From contig JAIXPD010000062.1 of assembly GCA_027486405.1 (NCBI GenBank), positions 1 to 64,000 of the forward strand: DNA of 64,000 nucleotides, read 5' to 3'. The position numbers were made by a program, and so were the translations under genes. The stretch comes from Azospirillum sp. Its GTDB lineage: Bacteria > Pseudomonadota > Alphaproteobacteria > Azospirillales > Azospirillaceae. Shown here piece by piece: positions 32,242-41,595 of the stretch. The notes beneath the pieces were generated by a model, which worked only from the letters and a program-made list of their open reading frames with translations, ran no database searches and was not told the origin of the DNA. Numbering within the stretch: position 1 is the stretch's first letter; each line of letters starts with the position of its first letter.

Positions 32242-32391
32242 ATGTTTCCTCTTGTCCGACGCCTGGTGGCGATTCCTCCCGAAACTTTTGTGGCCGCGCC
32301 GCTTTTGCTGCGCGGCCTTTTTCTGGCCAGCCGACAGGGTGGGGGATCCGGTTCGATGGATTCTTTCCAAATCCGTTGCAGAAAGCGTTAA
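32242..32391 (+). CDS. Candidate 49-residue small protein
   Basis: ATG 32242 has a near-ideal GGAGGG (32229-32234) 7 bases upstream. The frame encodes MFPLVRRLVAIPPETFVAAP, then LLLRGLFLASRQGGG and a basic end CRKR, with stop TAA at 32389. The middle is weakly hydrophobic; no family recognised. Against it, a GC hairpin followed by five T (32292-32322) lies inside the frame, so the region may instead be a leader or small RNA. Treat as a hypothesis. Confidence 0.3.
   Translation: MFPLVRRLVAIPPETFVAAPLLLRGLFLASRQGGGSGSMDSFQIRCRKR
32292..32322 (+). terminator. Rho-independent terminator in the 32-kb spacer
   Basis: Perfect 8-bp stem GGCCGCGC / GCGCGGCC with a 10-base loop and TTTTT. No annotated gene ends just before it, so it implies an unannotated transcript starting upstream (about 32115-32240) or premature termination of a leader. 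TTCCTCTTGTCC and ATTCCTCCC just upstream could pair with ribosome binding sites. Confidence 0.65.
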
Positions 32392-32399
32392 CGGTTTAC

Positions 32400-32429
32400 T
32401 TGGTAATGTTGCTTCGATAGCCACATTAT
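32400..32429 (+). promoter_or_regulatory. Possible promoter of the 32503 gene
   Basis: TTGGTA (32400-32405), 18-base spacer, CATTAT (32424-32429), in an AT-richer stretch 70-100 bases before the start codon. Confidence 0.3.
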
Positions 32430-32502
32430 TCAGGTGCGCTCGGCGTGGTCGTGTGCCCAGAAACCACGCGGCGAAGCGGAAGGACAATCAGTCGGGGCGT
32501 TG

Positions 32503-33402
32503 ATGGCGGGGAATGAAAACGAACGCTTTGAGCAGTTTGCGGCGGTTTTGACCACCGAATTGCTGGAGCGGACCAAGAAAAGCATGGAGCTGCTCGCGCC
32601 AGAGCAACAGCCATGTTCAAAATTGCCTTTCGTACAGACGCCATCCTTCGTTGAATTTTATGCCGAAGTGGTTCGGGTTGGCATCCTTCCGGTGGTGCTG
32701 AGCCGTCGTCCGGTCCGGGCGATTGTGGGCGATGTCGATTGGAAACGGGAAGGGCGCGAGTATCTGCTCACCGTTCTGGACGACCGTTCGAACGCCGTCT
32801 TCACCGCGTGGGATTTCGCCTGGGATTCCCTGTGGGACGAGCGCAAGATCAGTGCGGACTCCAACAACGGCGGCCCGAAGGAGAAAAAAGGCTTCTTCAG
32901 TTCCCTGTTCGGCCGGAAATCAGCCGCCAAACCCGAACAGCGCCCGTCGGGCGAGGAGGGAGAGGGCGGCGTGATGGCCGGGCTGCACACGATGCTGACC
33001 GAATTGGCCGATCGCCGTGGTTTCCTGCCGCTGTTCCACGAGGATGTGCGGATTTTGAAGGGCATACCGCGCGTCAAGCCGGGGCGGGTGGCGCAGGCGT
33101 GGAAAGAGATCACCCAGTACCATCATCAGGAATTCTATTTGTCGGAGAAGGAGCAGGCCAAGCCGGGCGTGACCTCCGAATGCTTGCAGAAATGGCATTA
33201 CAATTTGCCCGACAAGATCGGCGAGTTCCTGGTGGTGAAGGCGGCGGTCGATCTGGAGCATGTCAACAAGCCCTTCATCGGCAAATACATCCGCCAATCC
33301 GCCCGCACCCAGGAAGAGGCGGAAAAGGGCATGCCTTATCTGACCGTCTATTGGAAAAGCATGTCGAATCCGGTGGTGGTGCAGCAGACGCACACCTTGT
33401 AG
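32503..33402 (+). CDS. Hypothetical protein (about 299 residues)
   Basis: Soluble protein with no signal peptide or membrane helix; no family recognised. The first 110 residues (ending LLTVLDDRSNAVFTAWDFAW) and the last 160 (from LHTMLTELADRRGFLPLFHE to PYLTVYWKS) look folded and aromatic-rich. They are separated by a charged linker with KEKKGFFSSLFGRKSAAKPE. Codon use is visibly less GC-biased than that of neighbours, which may mean recent acquisition. ATG 32503 was chosen as the start of the family-like sequence; the frame is open to 32434. It interrupts the usual DUF1467-proS neighbourhood. Confidence 0.7.
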   Translation: MAGNENERFEQFAAVLTTELLERTKKSMELLAPEQQPCSKLPFVQTPSFVEFYAEVVRVGILPVVLSRRPVRAIVGDVDWKREGREYLLTVLDDRSNAVFTAWDFAWDSLWDERKISADSNNGGPKEKKGFFSSLFGRKSAAKPEQRPSGEEGEGGVMAGLHTMLTELADRRGFLPLFHEDVRILKGIPRVKPGRVAQAWKEITQYHHQEFYLSEKEQAKPGVTSECLQKWHYNLPDKIGEFLVVKAAVDLEHVNKPFIGKYIRQSARTQEEAEKGMPYLTVYWKSMSNPVVVQQTHTL

Positions 33403-33428
33403 CCGTTGGACCAGGATTGGGGGCGGAC

Positions 33429-33848
33429 ATGATGCGGATGGTGTGCTGGCTGCCCATGGCGGCGGTGATTGTGGCGATGGCGAGCGCGTCGGCGCAGGCC
33501 CAACAGCCGGGAAAGCCGGTGGTCGATCCGGCGCTGTGCCGTGCCTTGGTCCGCCACCAACCCGCGCCCGATGTGGCTTACAAACCCGGGGTGGATGCGA
33601 AGGGGCGGCCGGTCGCCCCCGCCGATCTGCCAGGGTCCGCCGGGGCGATGGCCGCCGCCGCTCCGATTGAGATCCCCCTGACCATGGATCTGGCCCGCCG
33701 GATGGGGGTGAGGCTGCCGAACGGCGGCTTGCCCACCGACACGGTGATCGGGCGGATGACGCTGGACGGTGGCCGTTTGATGCTGAACGGGCAACCGCTG
33801 GGCGGCGCGTCGGAAGCGGAGTTGATCGCGCTGTGCCGGGGCCGCTGA
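33429..33848 (+). CDS. Exported hypothetical protein
   Basis: 139 residues with a Sec signal peptide ([20 protein letters not shown], cleavage after AQA near residue 24-26). The mature part is periplasmic, with two Cys ([20 protein letters not shown] and LIALCRGR) that could form one disulfide joining the ends. The central [20 protein letters not shown] and [20 protein letters not shown] may form beta structure. Not recognised. GGGGGCGG precedes ATG 33429. It follows the 299-residue gene by 26 bases and may share its transcript. Confidence 0.7.
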   Translation: MMRMVCWLPMAAVIVAMASASAQAQQPGKPVVDPALCRALVRHQPAPDVAYKPGVDAKGRPVAPADLPGSAGAMAAAAPIEIPLTMDLARRMGVRLPNGGLPTDTVIGRMTLDGGRLMLNGQPLGGASEAELIALCRGR

Positions 33849-33851
33849 TCC

Positions 33852-33875
33852 ATCCCGTGCCCGATCCCGTGCCCG
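33852..33875. repeat. 12-bp tandem repeat, two units
   Basis: ATCCCGTGCCCG at 33852-33863 and 33864-33875, directly after the stop codon of the preceding gene. The right edge runs into the palindrome GCCCG-ATC-CGGGC, which could act as a weak transcription end. Confidence 0.85.
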
Positions 33876-34005
33876 ATCCGGGCGCGCGCGGCTAAGGGCG
33901 CGGTGGACAAGCGGGGGCGTCCTACCTAAAGTCCGATCCCGACCCGCGTTGCGGACCCGATGGCCCGCGCGACTCCGAACACCTTTTGCACACGAGATCC
34001 GAGCC

Positions 34006-35319
34006 ATGCGGCTGTCCAGCTTCTTCCTGCCGACCCTCAAGGAGACCCCGACGGAGGCGCAAATCGTCTCGCACCGCCTGATGCTGCGGGCCGGGATGAT
34101 CCGTCAGACCAGCGCGGGGATTTACGCCTGGCTGCCGCTGGGCCACCGGGTGCTGAAGAAGATCGAACAGATCGTCCGCGAGGAGCAGAACGCGGCGGGC
34201 GCGCAGGAATTGCTGATGCCGACCATCCAGTCGGCCGATCTGTGGCGTGAAAGCGGCCGTTACGACGATTACGGCAAGGAGATGCTGCGCATCACCGACC
34301 GCCACGAGCGCGAGATGCTGTTCGGCCCGACGAACGAGGAGATGATCACCGACATCTTCCGCAGCTTCGTCAAGAGTTACCGTCAGTTGCCGCTGAACCT
34401 GTACCACATCCAGTGGAAGTTCCGGGACGAGATCCGCCCGCGTTTCGGCGTGATGCGCGGTCGTGAATTCCTGATGAAGGACGCCTATTCCTTCGACATC
34501 GACGCCGACAGCGCCCGCCGGTCCTATCAGAAGATGTTCCTGGCCTATTTGCGCACCTACGCGCGTTTGGGGCTGAAGGCGATTCCGATGCGCGCCGACA
34601 CCGGCCCCATCGGCGGCGACCTGAGCCACGAATTCATCATCCTGGCGGAAACCGGCGAAAGCGGCGTCTTCTGCCACAAGGATTGGATGGAACTGGACGT
34701 TCTGAAGGACGCGCCGAACGTCGAGGACGATCTGCAACCCTTCTTCGATCAGGTGACGGCCATCTACGCCGCGACCGACGAGAAGCACGACGCAGCGACC
34801 TGCCCGGTGGCCGAATCCGATCTGGTGTCGGCGCGCGGCATCGAGGTGGGGCACATCTTCAATTTCGGCACCAAATATTCCAAGCCGATGAACGCGGTGG
34901 TCGCCGGTCCGAACGGGGAAGCGATCCCGGTCGAAATGGGGTCCTACGGCATCGGCGTGTCGCGCCTGATGGGCGCGATCATCGAGGCCAGCCACGACGA
35001 CAACGGCATCATCTGGCCGGATTCGGTGGCCCCCTTCAACGTCGGCCTCATCAACCTGAAGGTTGGCGACGCCGAAACCGACCGCGTCTGTCTGGACCTC
35101 TACGCCAAGCTCCAGGCCGCTGGTCTGGACGTGGCCTATGACGACCGCGACGAACGTCCGGGTGCGAAGTTCGCCGACATGGACCTGATCGGTCTGCCCT
35201 GGCAGTTGGTGGTCGGGCCGCGCGGGTTGAAATCCGGTGTGGTCGAATTGAAGCGCCGCGCCACCGGCGAAAAGGAAGAGCTGTCGGTCGAGGCCGCTTT
35301 GGCCAAGCTGACCGCCTGA
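34006..35319 (+). CDS. proS: Prolyl-tRNA synthetase (short alphaproteobacterial type)
   Basis: Charges tRNA-Pro. The 437-residue class II synthetase begins with [20 protein letters not shown] and shows motif 2 ([20 protein letters not shown]) and motif 3 ([14 protein letters not shown]). The C-terminal anticodon-binding domain includes [20 protein letters not shown] and [10 protein letters not shown]. The large editing insertion of E. coli ProS between motifs 2 and 3 is absent, giving the usual 438-residue alphaproteobacterial form; misacylated Ala must be cleared by a trans-editing protein not seen here. ATG 34006 starts the conserved N-terminus. Confidence 0.97.
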   Translation: MRLSSFFLPTLKETPTEAQIVSHRLMLRAGMIRQTSAGIYAWLPLGHRVLKKIEQIVREEQNAAGAQELLMPTIQSADLWRESGRYDDYGKEMLRITDRHEREMLFGPTNEEMITDIFRSFVKSYRQLPLNLYHIQWKFRDEIRPRFGVMRGREFLMKDAYSFDIDADSARRSYQKMFLAYLRTYARLGLKAIPMRADTGPIGGDLSHEFIILAETGESGVFCHKDWMELDVLKDAPNVEDDLQPFFDQVTAIYAATDEKHDAATCPVAESDLVSARGIEVGHIFNFGTKYSKPMNAVVAGPNGEAIPVEMGSYGIGVSRLMGAIIEASHDDNGIIWPDSVAPFNVGLINLKVGDAETDRVCLDLYAKLQAAGLDVAYDDRDERPGAKFADMDLIGLPWQLVVGPRGLKSGVVELKRRATGEKEELSVEAALAKLTA

Positions 35320-35425
35320 AGGCGGTTGTCCACCCGGATCGGCCTGCCGTGAGGGTGCGACCGTCGTGAGGGTGTGACAACGAAAGGCAGTCTTTGCGCG
35401 CGGCGGCAAGCTGCCCTATCTTCCC

Positions 35426-35457
35426 GGCGGTGAGGCGTGAGCTTCACCGCCTTTTTT
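35426..35457 (+). terminator. Rho-independent terminator between proS and lolC
   Basis: Perfect 8-bp stem GGCGGTGA / TCACCGCC followed by six T. It lies 107 bases after proS and 28 before lolC. A promoter-like pair TTGCGC (35394-35399), 17 bases, TATCTT (35417-35422) sits just upstream, so its transcript would start inside this hairpin. Confidence 0.75.
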
Positions 35458-35485
35458 CCTGCCCGCAGGCCGCCGGATTTTCTGC

Positions 35486-36733
35486 ATGATCTTCAACGCA
35501 TTCGAACGCATGGTCGCCATGCGCTACCTCCGGGCGCGACGCCAGGAGGGGTTCATTTCGGTGATCGCGGGCTTTTCGCTGCTCGGCATTGCGCTGGGGG
35601 TGGCGACGCTCATCATCGTGATGGCGGTGATGAACGGTTTCCGGGCGGAACTGTTGGGCCGGGTGCTGGGGCTGAACGGGCATCTGAACGTCTACAACCT
35701 GCGCGGTGGCCCGCTGCCGGATTTTGACCGGTTGACCGGCCAACTGCGCAACACCCCCGGCATCGTCAACGTGACGCCGACGGTGGAAGGGCAGGCGCTG
35801 GTGTCGGCGCGGGGCATCGCGTCCGGCGCTGTGGTGCGCGGGGTGAGGGCGGAGGATTTCCAGGCCCGTCCGACCTTGGCGAACGGGGTGGTGCGCGGCT
35901 CCGCCCTGGAGTTCGGCGAGGATCGCGTCGCCATCGGCGCGCGCATGGCGCAGCGGTTGGGCCTGTCGGTGGGCGATTCCATCACCCTGATCGCGCCGCA
36001 GGGCAATGTGACCGCCTTTGGCACCGTGCCGCGTCTGCGCAGCTACCCCATCGGGGCGATCTTCGATGTGGGCATGTTCGAATACGACAACAGCTTCGTG
36101 TTTCTGCCGCTGGAGGAGGCGCAGGCCTTTTTCCGCACCGGGGACGCGGTGTCGTCGCTGGAAATCTTCGTTCAGGACCCCGTGCAGATCCGGGCGGCGC
36201 GCGACGCGGTGCAGTCGGTGGTGGCCGGGGTTGGCCGGGTGGTGGATTGGCAGCAGTCCAATTCCAGCTTTTTCAACGCCCTTCAGGTCGAACGGAACGT
36301 CATGTTCCTGATCCTGTCGCTCATCATCATGGTCGCGGCCTTCAACATCATCTCCAGCCTGATCATGCTGGTGAAGGACAAGGGCCGCGACATCGCCATC
36401 CTGCGCACCATGGGGGCGACGCGGGGCATGGTGATGCGGATTTTCTTTCTGGCCGGGGCCAGCGTCGGGGTGACGGGCACGCTGCTGGGGCTGGCGCTGG
36501 GCGTGTCCTTCGCCACCAACATCGAAACCATCCGGCAGGCGATCCAGGGCTTGACCGGGACCAACCTGTTCGCCGCCGAGATTTATTTCCTGTCGCAACT
36601 GCCCGCCAAGATCGATTGGAGCGAGGTGGTGCAGGTGACGGTGATGGCGCTGGGCCTGTCCTTTGCCGCGACGATCTACCCCTCCTGGCGGGCGGCGCGC
36701 CTCGATCCGGTGGAGGCCCTGCGCTATGAGTGA
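35486..36733 (+). CDS. lolC: Lipoprotein-releasing ABC transporter permease LolC/LolE
   Basis: Inner-membrane permease of the LolCDE-type exporter that extracts outer-membrane lipoproteins and hands them to LolA. 415 residues: an N-terminal cytoplasmic start ([20 protein letters not shown]), TM1 with [20 protein letters not shown], a long periplasmic domain (about 55-265), and three C-terminal helices with the FtsX-fold coupling segment [15 protein letters not shown]. Only one LolC/E-type gene is present, as in many alphaproteobacteria where one protein serves as both. The stop overlaps lolD by 8 bases. Confidence 0.95.
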   Translation: MIFNAFERMVAMRYLRARRQEGFISVIAGFSLLGIALGVATLIIVMAVMNGFRAELLGRVLGLNGHLNVYNLRGGPLPDFDRLTGQLRNTPGIVNVTPTVEGQALVSARGIASGAVVRGVRAEDFQARPTLANGVVRGSALEFGEDRVAIGARMAQRLGLSVGDSITLIAPQGNVTAFGTVPRLRSYPIGAIFDVGMFEYDNSFVFLPLEEAQAFFRTGDAVSSLEIFVQDPVQIRAARDAVQSVVAGVGRVVDWQQSNSSFFNALQVERNVMFLILSLIIMVAAFNIISSLIMLVKDKGRDIAILRTMGATRGMVMRIFFLAGASVGVTGTLLGLALGVSFATNIETIRQAIQGLTGTNLFAAEIYFLSQLPAKIDWSEVVQVTVMALGLSFAATIYPSWRAARLDPVEALRYE

Positions 36734-37415
36734 CGCCATGCTGGAGATGACGGGAATCGTCCGCCGCTTCGAACAGGGCGGGGCGGTGCTGGAGGTGCTG
36801 CGCGGGGCCGATCTGACGGTGCGCGCGGGCGAGTTGGTGGCGTTGGTCGGCCCGTCCGGGGCGGGCAAATCCACCCTGCTGCAAATCGCCGGTCTGCTGG
36901 AACGCCCGACGGCGGGTGTGGTCCGCGTCGCGGGCGAGGATGTGTCCGACGCCGACGACGCCACGCGCACGGCGATCCGCCGCCGCTCCATCGGCTTCGT
37001 CTACCAGTTCCATCATCTGTTGCCGGAGTTCACCGCGCAGGAAAACATCGTGCTGCCGCAGATGATTGCGGGCGTGGCCAAGCGGGTGGCGCGGCAGCGC
37101 GCCGACGATCTGCTGCGCATGGTTGGGCTGGACGCGCGGGGAAGCCACCGCCCGGCGCGCCTGTCGGGCGGCGAGCAACAGCGCGTCGCCATCGCGCGCG
37201 CGCTGGCCAACGCGCCGTCGCTGCTGGTCGCCGACGAGCCGACCGGCAACCTCGACCCCCACACCGCCGAGGCGGTCTTCGCGATGCTGAGCGCCATCGT
37301 GCGGCAGGCCCGCGTCGGCGCGCTGGTCGCCACCCACAACATGGAGTTGGCGCGGCGGATGGACCGGATTTTGGAGATGCGCGACGGCCTGCTGGTGGAG
37401 CACGACCCGGCGTGA
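36726..37415 (+). CDS. lolD: Lipoprotein-releasing ABC transporter ATP-binding protein LolD
   Basis: ATPase of the lipoprotein exporter, 229 residues. Walker [11 protein letters not shown]-loop [15 protein letters not shown] (the LolD-type sequence), signature [15 protein letters not shown], Walker [13 protein letters not shown] and switch His in THNMEL. ATG 36726 overlaps the lolC stop, so the two are translationally coupled. Confidence 0.96.
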   Translation: MSDAMLEMTGIVRRFEQGGAVLEVLRGADLTVRAGELVALVGPSGAGKSTLLQIAGLLERPTAGVVRVAGEDVSDADDATRTAIRRRSIGFVYQFHHLLPEFTAQENIVLPQMIAGVAKRVARQRADDLLRMVGLDARGSHRPARLSGGEQQRVAIARALANAPSLLVADEPTGNLDPHTAEAVFAMLSAIVRQARVGALVATHNMELARRMDRILEMRDGLLVEHDPA

Positions 37416-37539
37416 TGCGCGGGCGGAGCGCTGAAAAAAGTCGTGGTTGGGGTGAATTGTTGCGCCCCGGCCATTGCCGGATGGCGATGACGCACCCACT
37501 CTTGACCCCAACCGATCAATGGGGAGGGGCGTCGCCGCC

Positions 37540-38397
37540 ATGGACCAGCGCATCATCGATCTGTACGACGAATACACCCACGCGCCGCTGCCGCGTCGGG
37601 TGTTCCTGGAACGGCTGACCGCCCTGGTCGGCGGGGCCGCCGCCATCCCGGCCATCCTCGCCAGCATCGAACCGAATTACGCCAACGCCGCCATGGTCGC
37701 GGCGGACGACGCGCGCATCGCCGCCGCGAAAATCACCTACCCGGGCGCGGGTGGCGATGTCATCGGCTATCTCGCCCGGCCCAAGGCGGTGGACAAGGCC
37801 CCGGCGGTCATCGTCATCCACGAAAACCGTGGCCTGAACGCCTATGTCGAGGATGTGGCCCGCCGTTTGGCCGCCGCCGGATTCCTGGCGCTCGCCCCCG
37901 ATCTGCTGTCGCCGCTGGGCGGCACGCCGTCCGATCCCGACAAGGCGCGCGACATGATCGGCCAGCTCGACGCGGCCAAGACGGTGGCCCATCTGGTGGC
38001 GACCGTCGGGTTTCTCGGCGCGCACGCCAACGGAACCGGCAAGGTCGGGGTGGTCGGCTTCTGCTGGGGTGGCGGCATGGTCAACCGGCTGGCGATCGCG
38101 TCGCCCGACCTCAAGGCCGGTGTCGCCTTTTACGGGCCGACGCCCGATCCGGCGGCGGTCGGCGGCATCAAGGCGGCGCTGCTGCTGCATTACGCCGGTC
38201 TGGACCAGCGCATCAACGCCACGGTCCCCGCCTATGGCGAGGCGCTGACCAAGGCCGGGGTTGTCCACCAGATCCACATGTATGACGGCGTCAACCACGC
38301 CTTCCACAACGACACCTCGGCGGAGCGTTACAACAAGGACGCCGCCGATCTGGCCTGGACCCGCAGCCTGGAGTTCTTCAAGGCCAAGCTGGGGTGA
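37540..38397 (+). CDS. Dienelactone hydrolase-family protein with Tat signal
   Basis: 285-residue alpha/beta hydrolase of the dienelactone hydrolase family. The Cys-Asp-His triad is visible: Cys175 in GFCWGGG, Asp222 in YAGLDQR, His253 in GVNHAFHN. The first 50 residues carry a twin-arginine motif (PRRVFLE at 18-24), a hydrophobic stretch and ANA near 48-50, so export by Tat is likely. Carboxymethylenebutenolidase activity is only a family label; the substrate is unknown. ATG 37540 follows GGGGAGGGG by about 10 bases. Confidence 0.9.
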   Translation: MDQRIIDLYDEYTHAPLPRRVFLERLTALVGGAAAIPAILASIEPNYANAAMVAADDARIAAAKITYPGAGGDVIGYLARPKAVDKAPAVIVIHENRGLNAYVEDVARRLAAAGFLALAPDLLSPLGGTPSDPDKARDMIGQLDAAKTVAHLVATVGFLGAHANGTGKVGVVGFCWGGGMVNRLAIASPDLKAGVAFYGPTPDPAAVGGIKAALLLHYAGLDQRINATVPAYGEALTKAGVVHQIHMYDGVNHAFHNDTSAERYNKDAADLAWTRSLEFFKAKLG

Positions 38398-38421
38398 AGG
38401 ACAGGTTGAGGTGAGAATGGG

Positions 38422-38448
38422 CGCGCGCGGTGTTTCGGGCCGCGCGCG
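38422..38448. terminator. Strong hairpin between convergent genes
   Basis: Perfect 9-bp stem CGCGCGCGG / CCGCGCGCG with a 9-base loop. It lies between the convergent hydrolase and alcohol dehydrogenase genes. No T run on either strand, so termination is plausible but not proven. Confidence 0.45.
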
Positions 38449-38463
38449 TCCGTTGGCTGTTCG

Positions 38464-39615
38464 TTACAGCGCCGCGCGGAAGATGCCCTCGATCTCCGCC
38501 TGCGTGGCTTGGCGCGGGTTGGTCAGGCCGCAGGCGTCGCGCAGGGCGTTGGTGGCGAGCGTCGGAATGTCCGCTTCCTTCACGCCCAGCCCCGCCAGAC
38601 CGCTGGGGATGCCGATCTGTTCCGACAGGGCGCGGATGCCCGCGATGCAGGCGGCGGCTCCCTCTTCAGCGCTCAGATCCGCCACAGTCAGGCCCATGGC
38701 GGCGGCGACGTCCTTCAGACGCTCCGCAGCCACCGCGCTGTTGTAGCGCTGGACGTGCGGCAGCAGCACCGCGTTGCACACGCCGTGCGGCAGGTCATAG
38801 AAGCCGCCCAGTTGGTGGGCCATGGCGTGGACATAGCCAAGCGAGGCGTTGTTGAAGGCCATGCCCGCCAGGAATTGGGCGTAGGCCATCTGTTCGCGCG
38901 CGTGCAGATTCTGCCCTTCCGCCACGGCGGTCGGCAGGTGGGCGGCGATCAGCGACACCGCTTTCAGGGCGCAGGCGTCGGTGATCGGGGTGGCGGCGGT
39001 GGAGACATAGGCCTCGACCGCGTGGGTCAGCGCGTCCATGCCGGTGGCGGCGGTCAGGCCGGGCGGCTTGGCCAGCATCATCGACGGGTCGTTGACCGAA
39101 ATCACCGGGGTGACGTGGCGGTCGACGATGGCCATCTTCACATGGCGGCGTTCGTCGGTGATGATGCAGAAGCGGGTCATTTCGCTGGCGGTTCCAGCGG
39201 TGGTGTTGACCGCGATCAGCGGCAATTGTGGTTTGGCCGACCGGTCGATGCCCTCGTAATCGGCGATGCCGCCGCCGTTGGCCGCGCACAGGGCGATGCC
39301 CTTGGCGCAATCGTGCGGCGACCCGCCGCCCAGCGAGATCACGCAATCGCACCCGTTCTGGCGCAGCAGTTCCAATCCGGCCTCGACGTTGCCGATGGTC
39401 GGGTTGGGTTGGACGCCATCGAACACCACGGAGTCGATGGCCTTGGCCGCCAGCGTGTCGGCCAGCGTCTTGGCCACGCCCATCCGGGCCAGCGGCCCGT
39501 CGGTGACGATCAACGCCTTTTTGTGCCCATAGCCGACGATCATATCGACGGCCGTGGCAAGGCAACCCGCGCCCATCAGATTGATGGACGGCATGAAAAA
39601 CAGGCTTTGGCCCAT
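38464..39615 (-). CDS. Iron-containing alcohol dehydrogenase
   Basis: 383-residue group III (Fe-dependent) alcohol dehydrogenase, similar in length and motifs to Zymomonas AdhB and E. coli YiaY. NAD-binding loop [15 protein letters not shown]; predicted iron ligands Asp194 and His198 ([11 protein letters not shown]), His263 ([11 protein letters not shown]) and His277 ([12 protein letters not shown]). The substrate alcohol is not determined. ATG 39615 has GGAGG 8 bases upstream on this strand. Transcribed towards the dienelactone hydrolase gene. Confidence 0.93.
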   Translation of the reverse strand: MGQSLFFMPSINLMGAGCLATAVDMIVGYGHKKALIVTDGPLARMGVAKTLADTLAAKAIDSVVFDGVQPNPTIGNVEAGLELLRQNGCDCVISLGGGSPHDCAKGIALCAANGGGIADYEGIDRSAKPQLPLIAVNTTAGTASEMTRFCIITDERRHVKMAIVDRHVTPVISVNDPSMMLAKPPGLTAATGMDALTHAVEAYVSTAATPITDACALKAVSLIAAHLPTAVAEGQNLHAREQMAYAQFLAGMAFNNASLGYVHAMAHQLGGFYDLPHGVCNAVLLPHVQRYNSAVAAERLKDVAAAMGLTVADLSAEEGAAACIAGIRALSEQIGIPSGLAGLGVKEADIPTLATNALRDACGLTNPRQATQAEIEGIFRAAL

Positions 39616-39851
39616 GTGGGGATCCTCCGGGATGCGTTTGTTTTTTGCGATCCCTAAACCCTCTCCCGTGCGCCGGTGCGGCGTCTCAGCGCCTTGACAT
39701 CTCATGTGTTTTCAACCGGCCACGGCACACAGTGTGAACCTCCGGCGCGGCGTGTGCTATGCGACTTTTGTACACCAAACATTCGAAAGCGGCGCGGCTT
39801 TGGCGCGCGGTGTGGCCTTGGATTTTCCCCATTTCCGCGTCGGCGGGCGCG
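39616..39851. other. Intergenic region upstream of the alcohol dehydrogenase
   Basis: No credible gene. It contains the palindrome CACACAGTGTG at 39726-39736 and a lone plus-strand TTGACA at 39693-39698 without a matching -10. The dehydrogenase promoter must lie here but I could not identify it. Confidence 0.4.
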
Positions 39852-39894
39852 GGAAAAACAAACGCCTCTCCCCTACGAAAGGTGGAGAGGCGTT
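39852..39894 (-). terminator. Terminator of the EamA transporter gene
   Basis: Perfect 11-bp stem AACGCCTCTCC / GGAGAGGCGTT (39861-39871 and 39884-39894). On the minus strand it is followed by TTTGTTTTTC, 36 bases after the EamA stop codon. Confidence 0.85.
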
Positions 39895-39929
39895 GTTCGG
39901 CAAAAGCCAGGACACATTCAGGGTCAGAA

Positions 39930-40814
39930 TCAGGCGCGGGCCGGGGCGGCGACGGCGGGTCGTTTCAACACCGACAGGGCCAGACCGGCAAACACCAGCA
40001 GGCCCCCCAGCAGCTTCACCGTGGAGAAGGTTTCCCCCAGCAGCAGCGCGCTGGAACTCATGCCGAAGATCGGGACCAGCAGCGAGAAGGGGGCGACCAG
40101 ACTGGCCGGGTAATGCCGCATCAGGAACCCCCAGGCGGCGAAGCCGAACAGGGTGGCCCCGGCGGCGATGTAGACCAGCGCGCCGACGCCCACCCAGCTC
40201 AAGGTCGCAAAGGCGTGGGCGATGCGGTCCGGCCCCTCCGCCACCAGCGACAGAGCCAGCAACGGCAACGGCGGGACCAGGCTGACCCACAGCATCAGGC
40301 GGAACAGGTCGGGGGCCTTGGCCTGCTTCATCACGATGTTGGACACCCCCCACACCGCCGCCGCCGCGAGGCAGAAAGCCAGGCCGGTGAGGGATTCCCC
40401 GCTGGGCATTTCGGTGGCGATCACGCCAATGCCACCAAACGCCACCGCCATGCCCAGCATCTGCCGGGGGCCGGGCCGGTCGCCCAGGACAAGGGCGGCA
40501 AAGATGGCGGTGAAAAAGGCCTGCGATTGCAACACAAGGGAGGCCAATCCGGCGGGCATCCCCACATCCATGCCGAAAAACAGCAGCGGGAATTTGATCA
40601 CGCCCAGCGTCACCCCGATGCCCAGAATGAAGCGCCAGGGCACGGGCGGGCCATCGCGCCAGCCCAGCAACAGCAAGGGCAGGGCGGCCAACGCGAATCG
40701 CAGGCTGGAAAACAGGATCGGCGGAAAGTCGCGCAGGCCGACTTTGATCGCCACGAAGTTGAGGCCCCAGACGGCGGCGACCGCAACGGCAAGCAGGATG
40801 TGGGGTGTGCGCAT
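39930..40814 (-). CDS. EamA/DMT-superfamily transporter
   Basis: 294 residues with ten predicted transmembrane helices in two EamA repeats. The first runs from LLAVAVAAVWGLNFVAIKVG to about 140, the second from LAFCLAAAAVWGVSNIVMKQ to about 280; each opens with the typical A-x-x-W-G motif. This family exports amino acids, nucleosides or other metabolites; the EamA (cysteine-pathway) label does not fix the substrate here. ATG 40814. Single gene with a clear terminator. Confidence 0.9.
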   Translation of the reverse strand: MRTPHILLAVAVAAVWGLNFVAIKVGLRDFPPILFSSLRFALAALPLLLLGWRDGPPVPWRFILGIGVTLGVIKFPLLFFGMDVGMPAGLASLVLQSQAFFTAIFAALVLGDRPGPRQMLGMAVAFGGIGVIATEMPSGESLTGLAFCLAAAAVWGVSNIVMKQAKAPDLFRLMLWVSLVPPLPLLALSLVAEGPDRIAHAFATLSWVGVGALVYIAAGATLFGFAAWGFLMRHYPASLVAPFSLLVPIFGMSSSALLLGETFSTVKLLGGLLVFAGLALSVLKRPAVAAPARA

Positions 40815-40879
40815 GGTTGGCAGGCTAAGCGGATGATGGGAGGCCCGTCAATCCACGGCCCATCCGCGTGGAACGCGGG

Positions 40880-41452
40880 TCAGCCCTCCGCGTTCAGAAT
40901 GCGGCATTCGTCCGACGCGTTGATCGCCCAGGAGGTGCCGGTCAGGGCCATGCCGCCCAATTCGCCCAGCGTGGCGCTGCGGAAGGTGACGCGGCGGTTG
41001 CGGGCAAAGGGATCAAGCTCGTCGAGATAGGTCTTGCTCGGGACCGCCACATACAGGCCGCCATCGGGCAGGCCGCGCCCGGTCAACGTCACCTTGGCCC
41101 CTTGATCGAAGCTGGCGGTCAACTCGTACCGGTCGCCGGGGGTGATCGGTTGGCTGGTCCCGGTCAGCACGAAGCCGGATTCCTCGGCGGCGGTGCGGAA
41201 GGTCAGGGTCAAACCGCCCTCGCTCGGGCCGCCCGGTGTGCGCATCGCCTTGCAAAAGGGCTTGGTCCCGTCCGGCTTCTGAACGGTCACAACCCAGCCG
41301 CGCCCGCTGCGGAACGGGCGCTCCGGCCCGCTGGGCAGGCCGCTGACGGTGGGGGGCGGGGGCGGGGCGGTGGTCTGGCAGGCGGCCAGCAGCGTGACAG
41401 ACAGCGGCAGGGCGATCCGTGCGACCGTTCGACCAAGGCCCAACCGGTTCAT
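40880..41452 (-). CDS. Putative lipoprotein, function unknown
   Basis: 190 residues. The signal peptide IALPLSVTLLAAC ends in a lipobox (LAAC), followed by a Pro-rich linker (QTTAPPPPPTVSGLP) and a mature beta-rich domain with DGTKPFCKAMRTPGG and a terminal Cys in SDECRILNAEG that could pair with it. No family recognised with confidence. ATG 41452 was chosen because GGGGGAGG lies 6 bases upstream; ATG 41458 adds two residues but sits on the ribosome binding site. Confidence 0.75.
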   Translation of the reverse strand: MNRLGLGRTVARIALPLSVTLLAACQTTAPPPPPTVSGLPSGPERPFRSGRGWVVTVQKPDGTKPFCKAMRTPGGPSEGGLTLTFRTAAEESGFVLTGTSQPITPGDRYELTASFDQGAKVTLTGRGLPDGGLYVAVPSKTYLDELDPFARNRRVTFRSATLGELGGMALTGTSWAINASDECRILNAEG

Positions 41453-41595
41453 CGCCATCCTCCCCCTTGCTGCGCGTCCATCGTCCTGGCGATGCGTGCG
41501 ATGTCCATATCACGAACGCGGGCAGGCGGCGACAGGGATGCGGGCCGGTGTGGCCCGACGCCGCCCCGATGGGAACGGTGCCAGGCCATGCCGGG

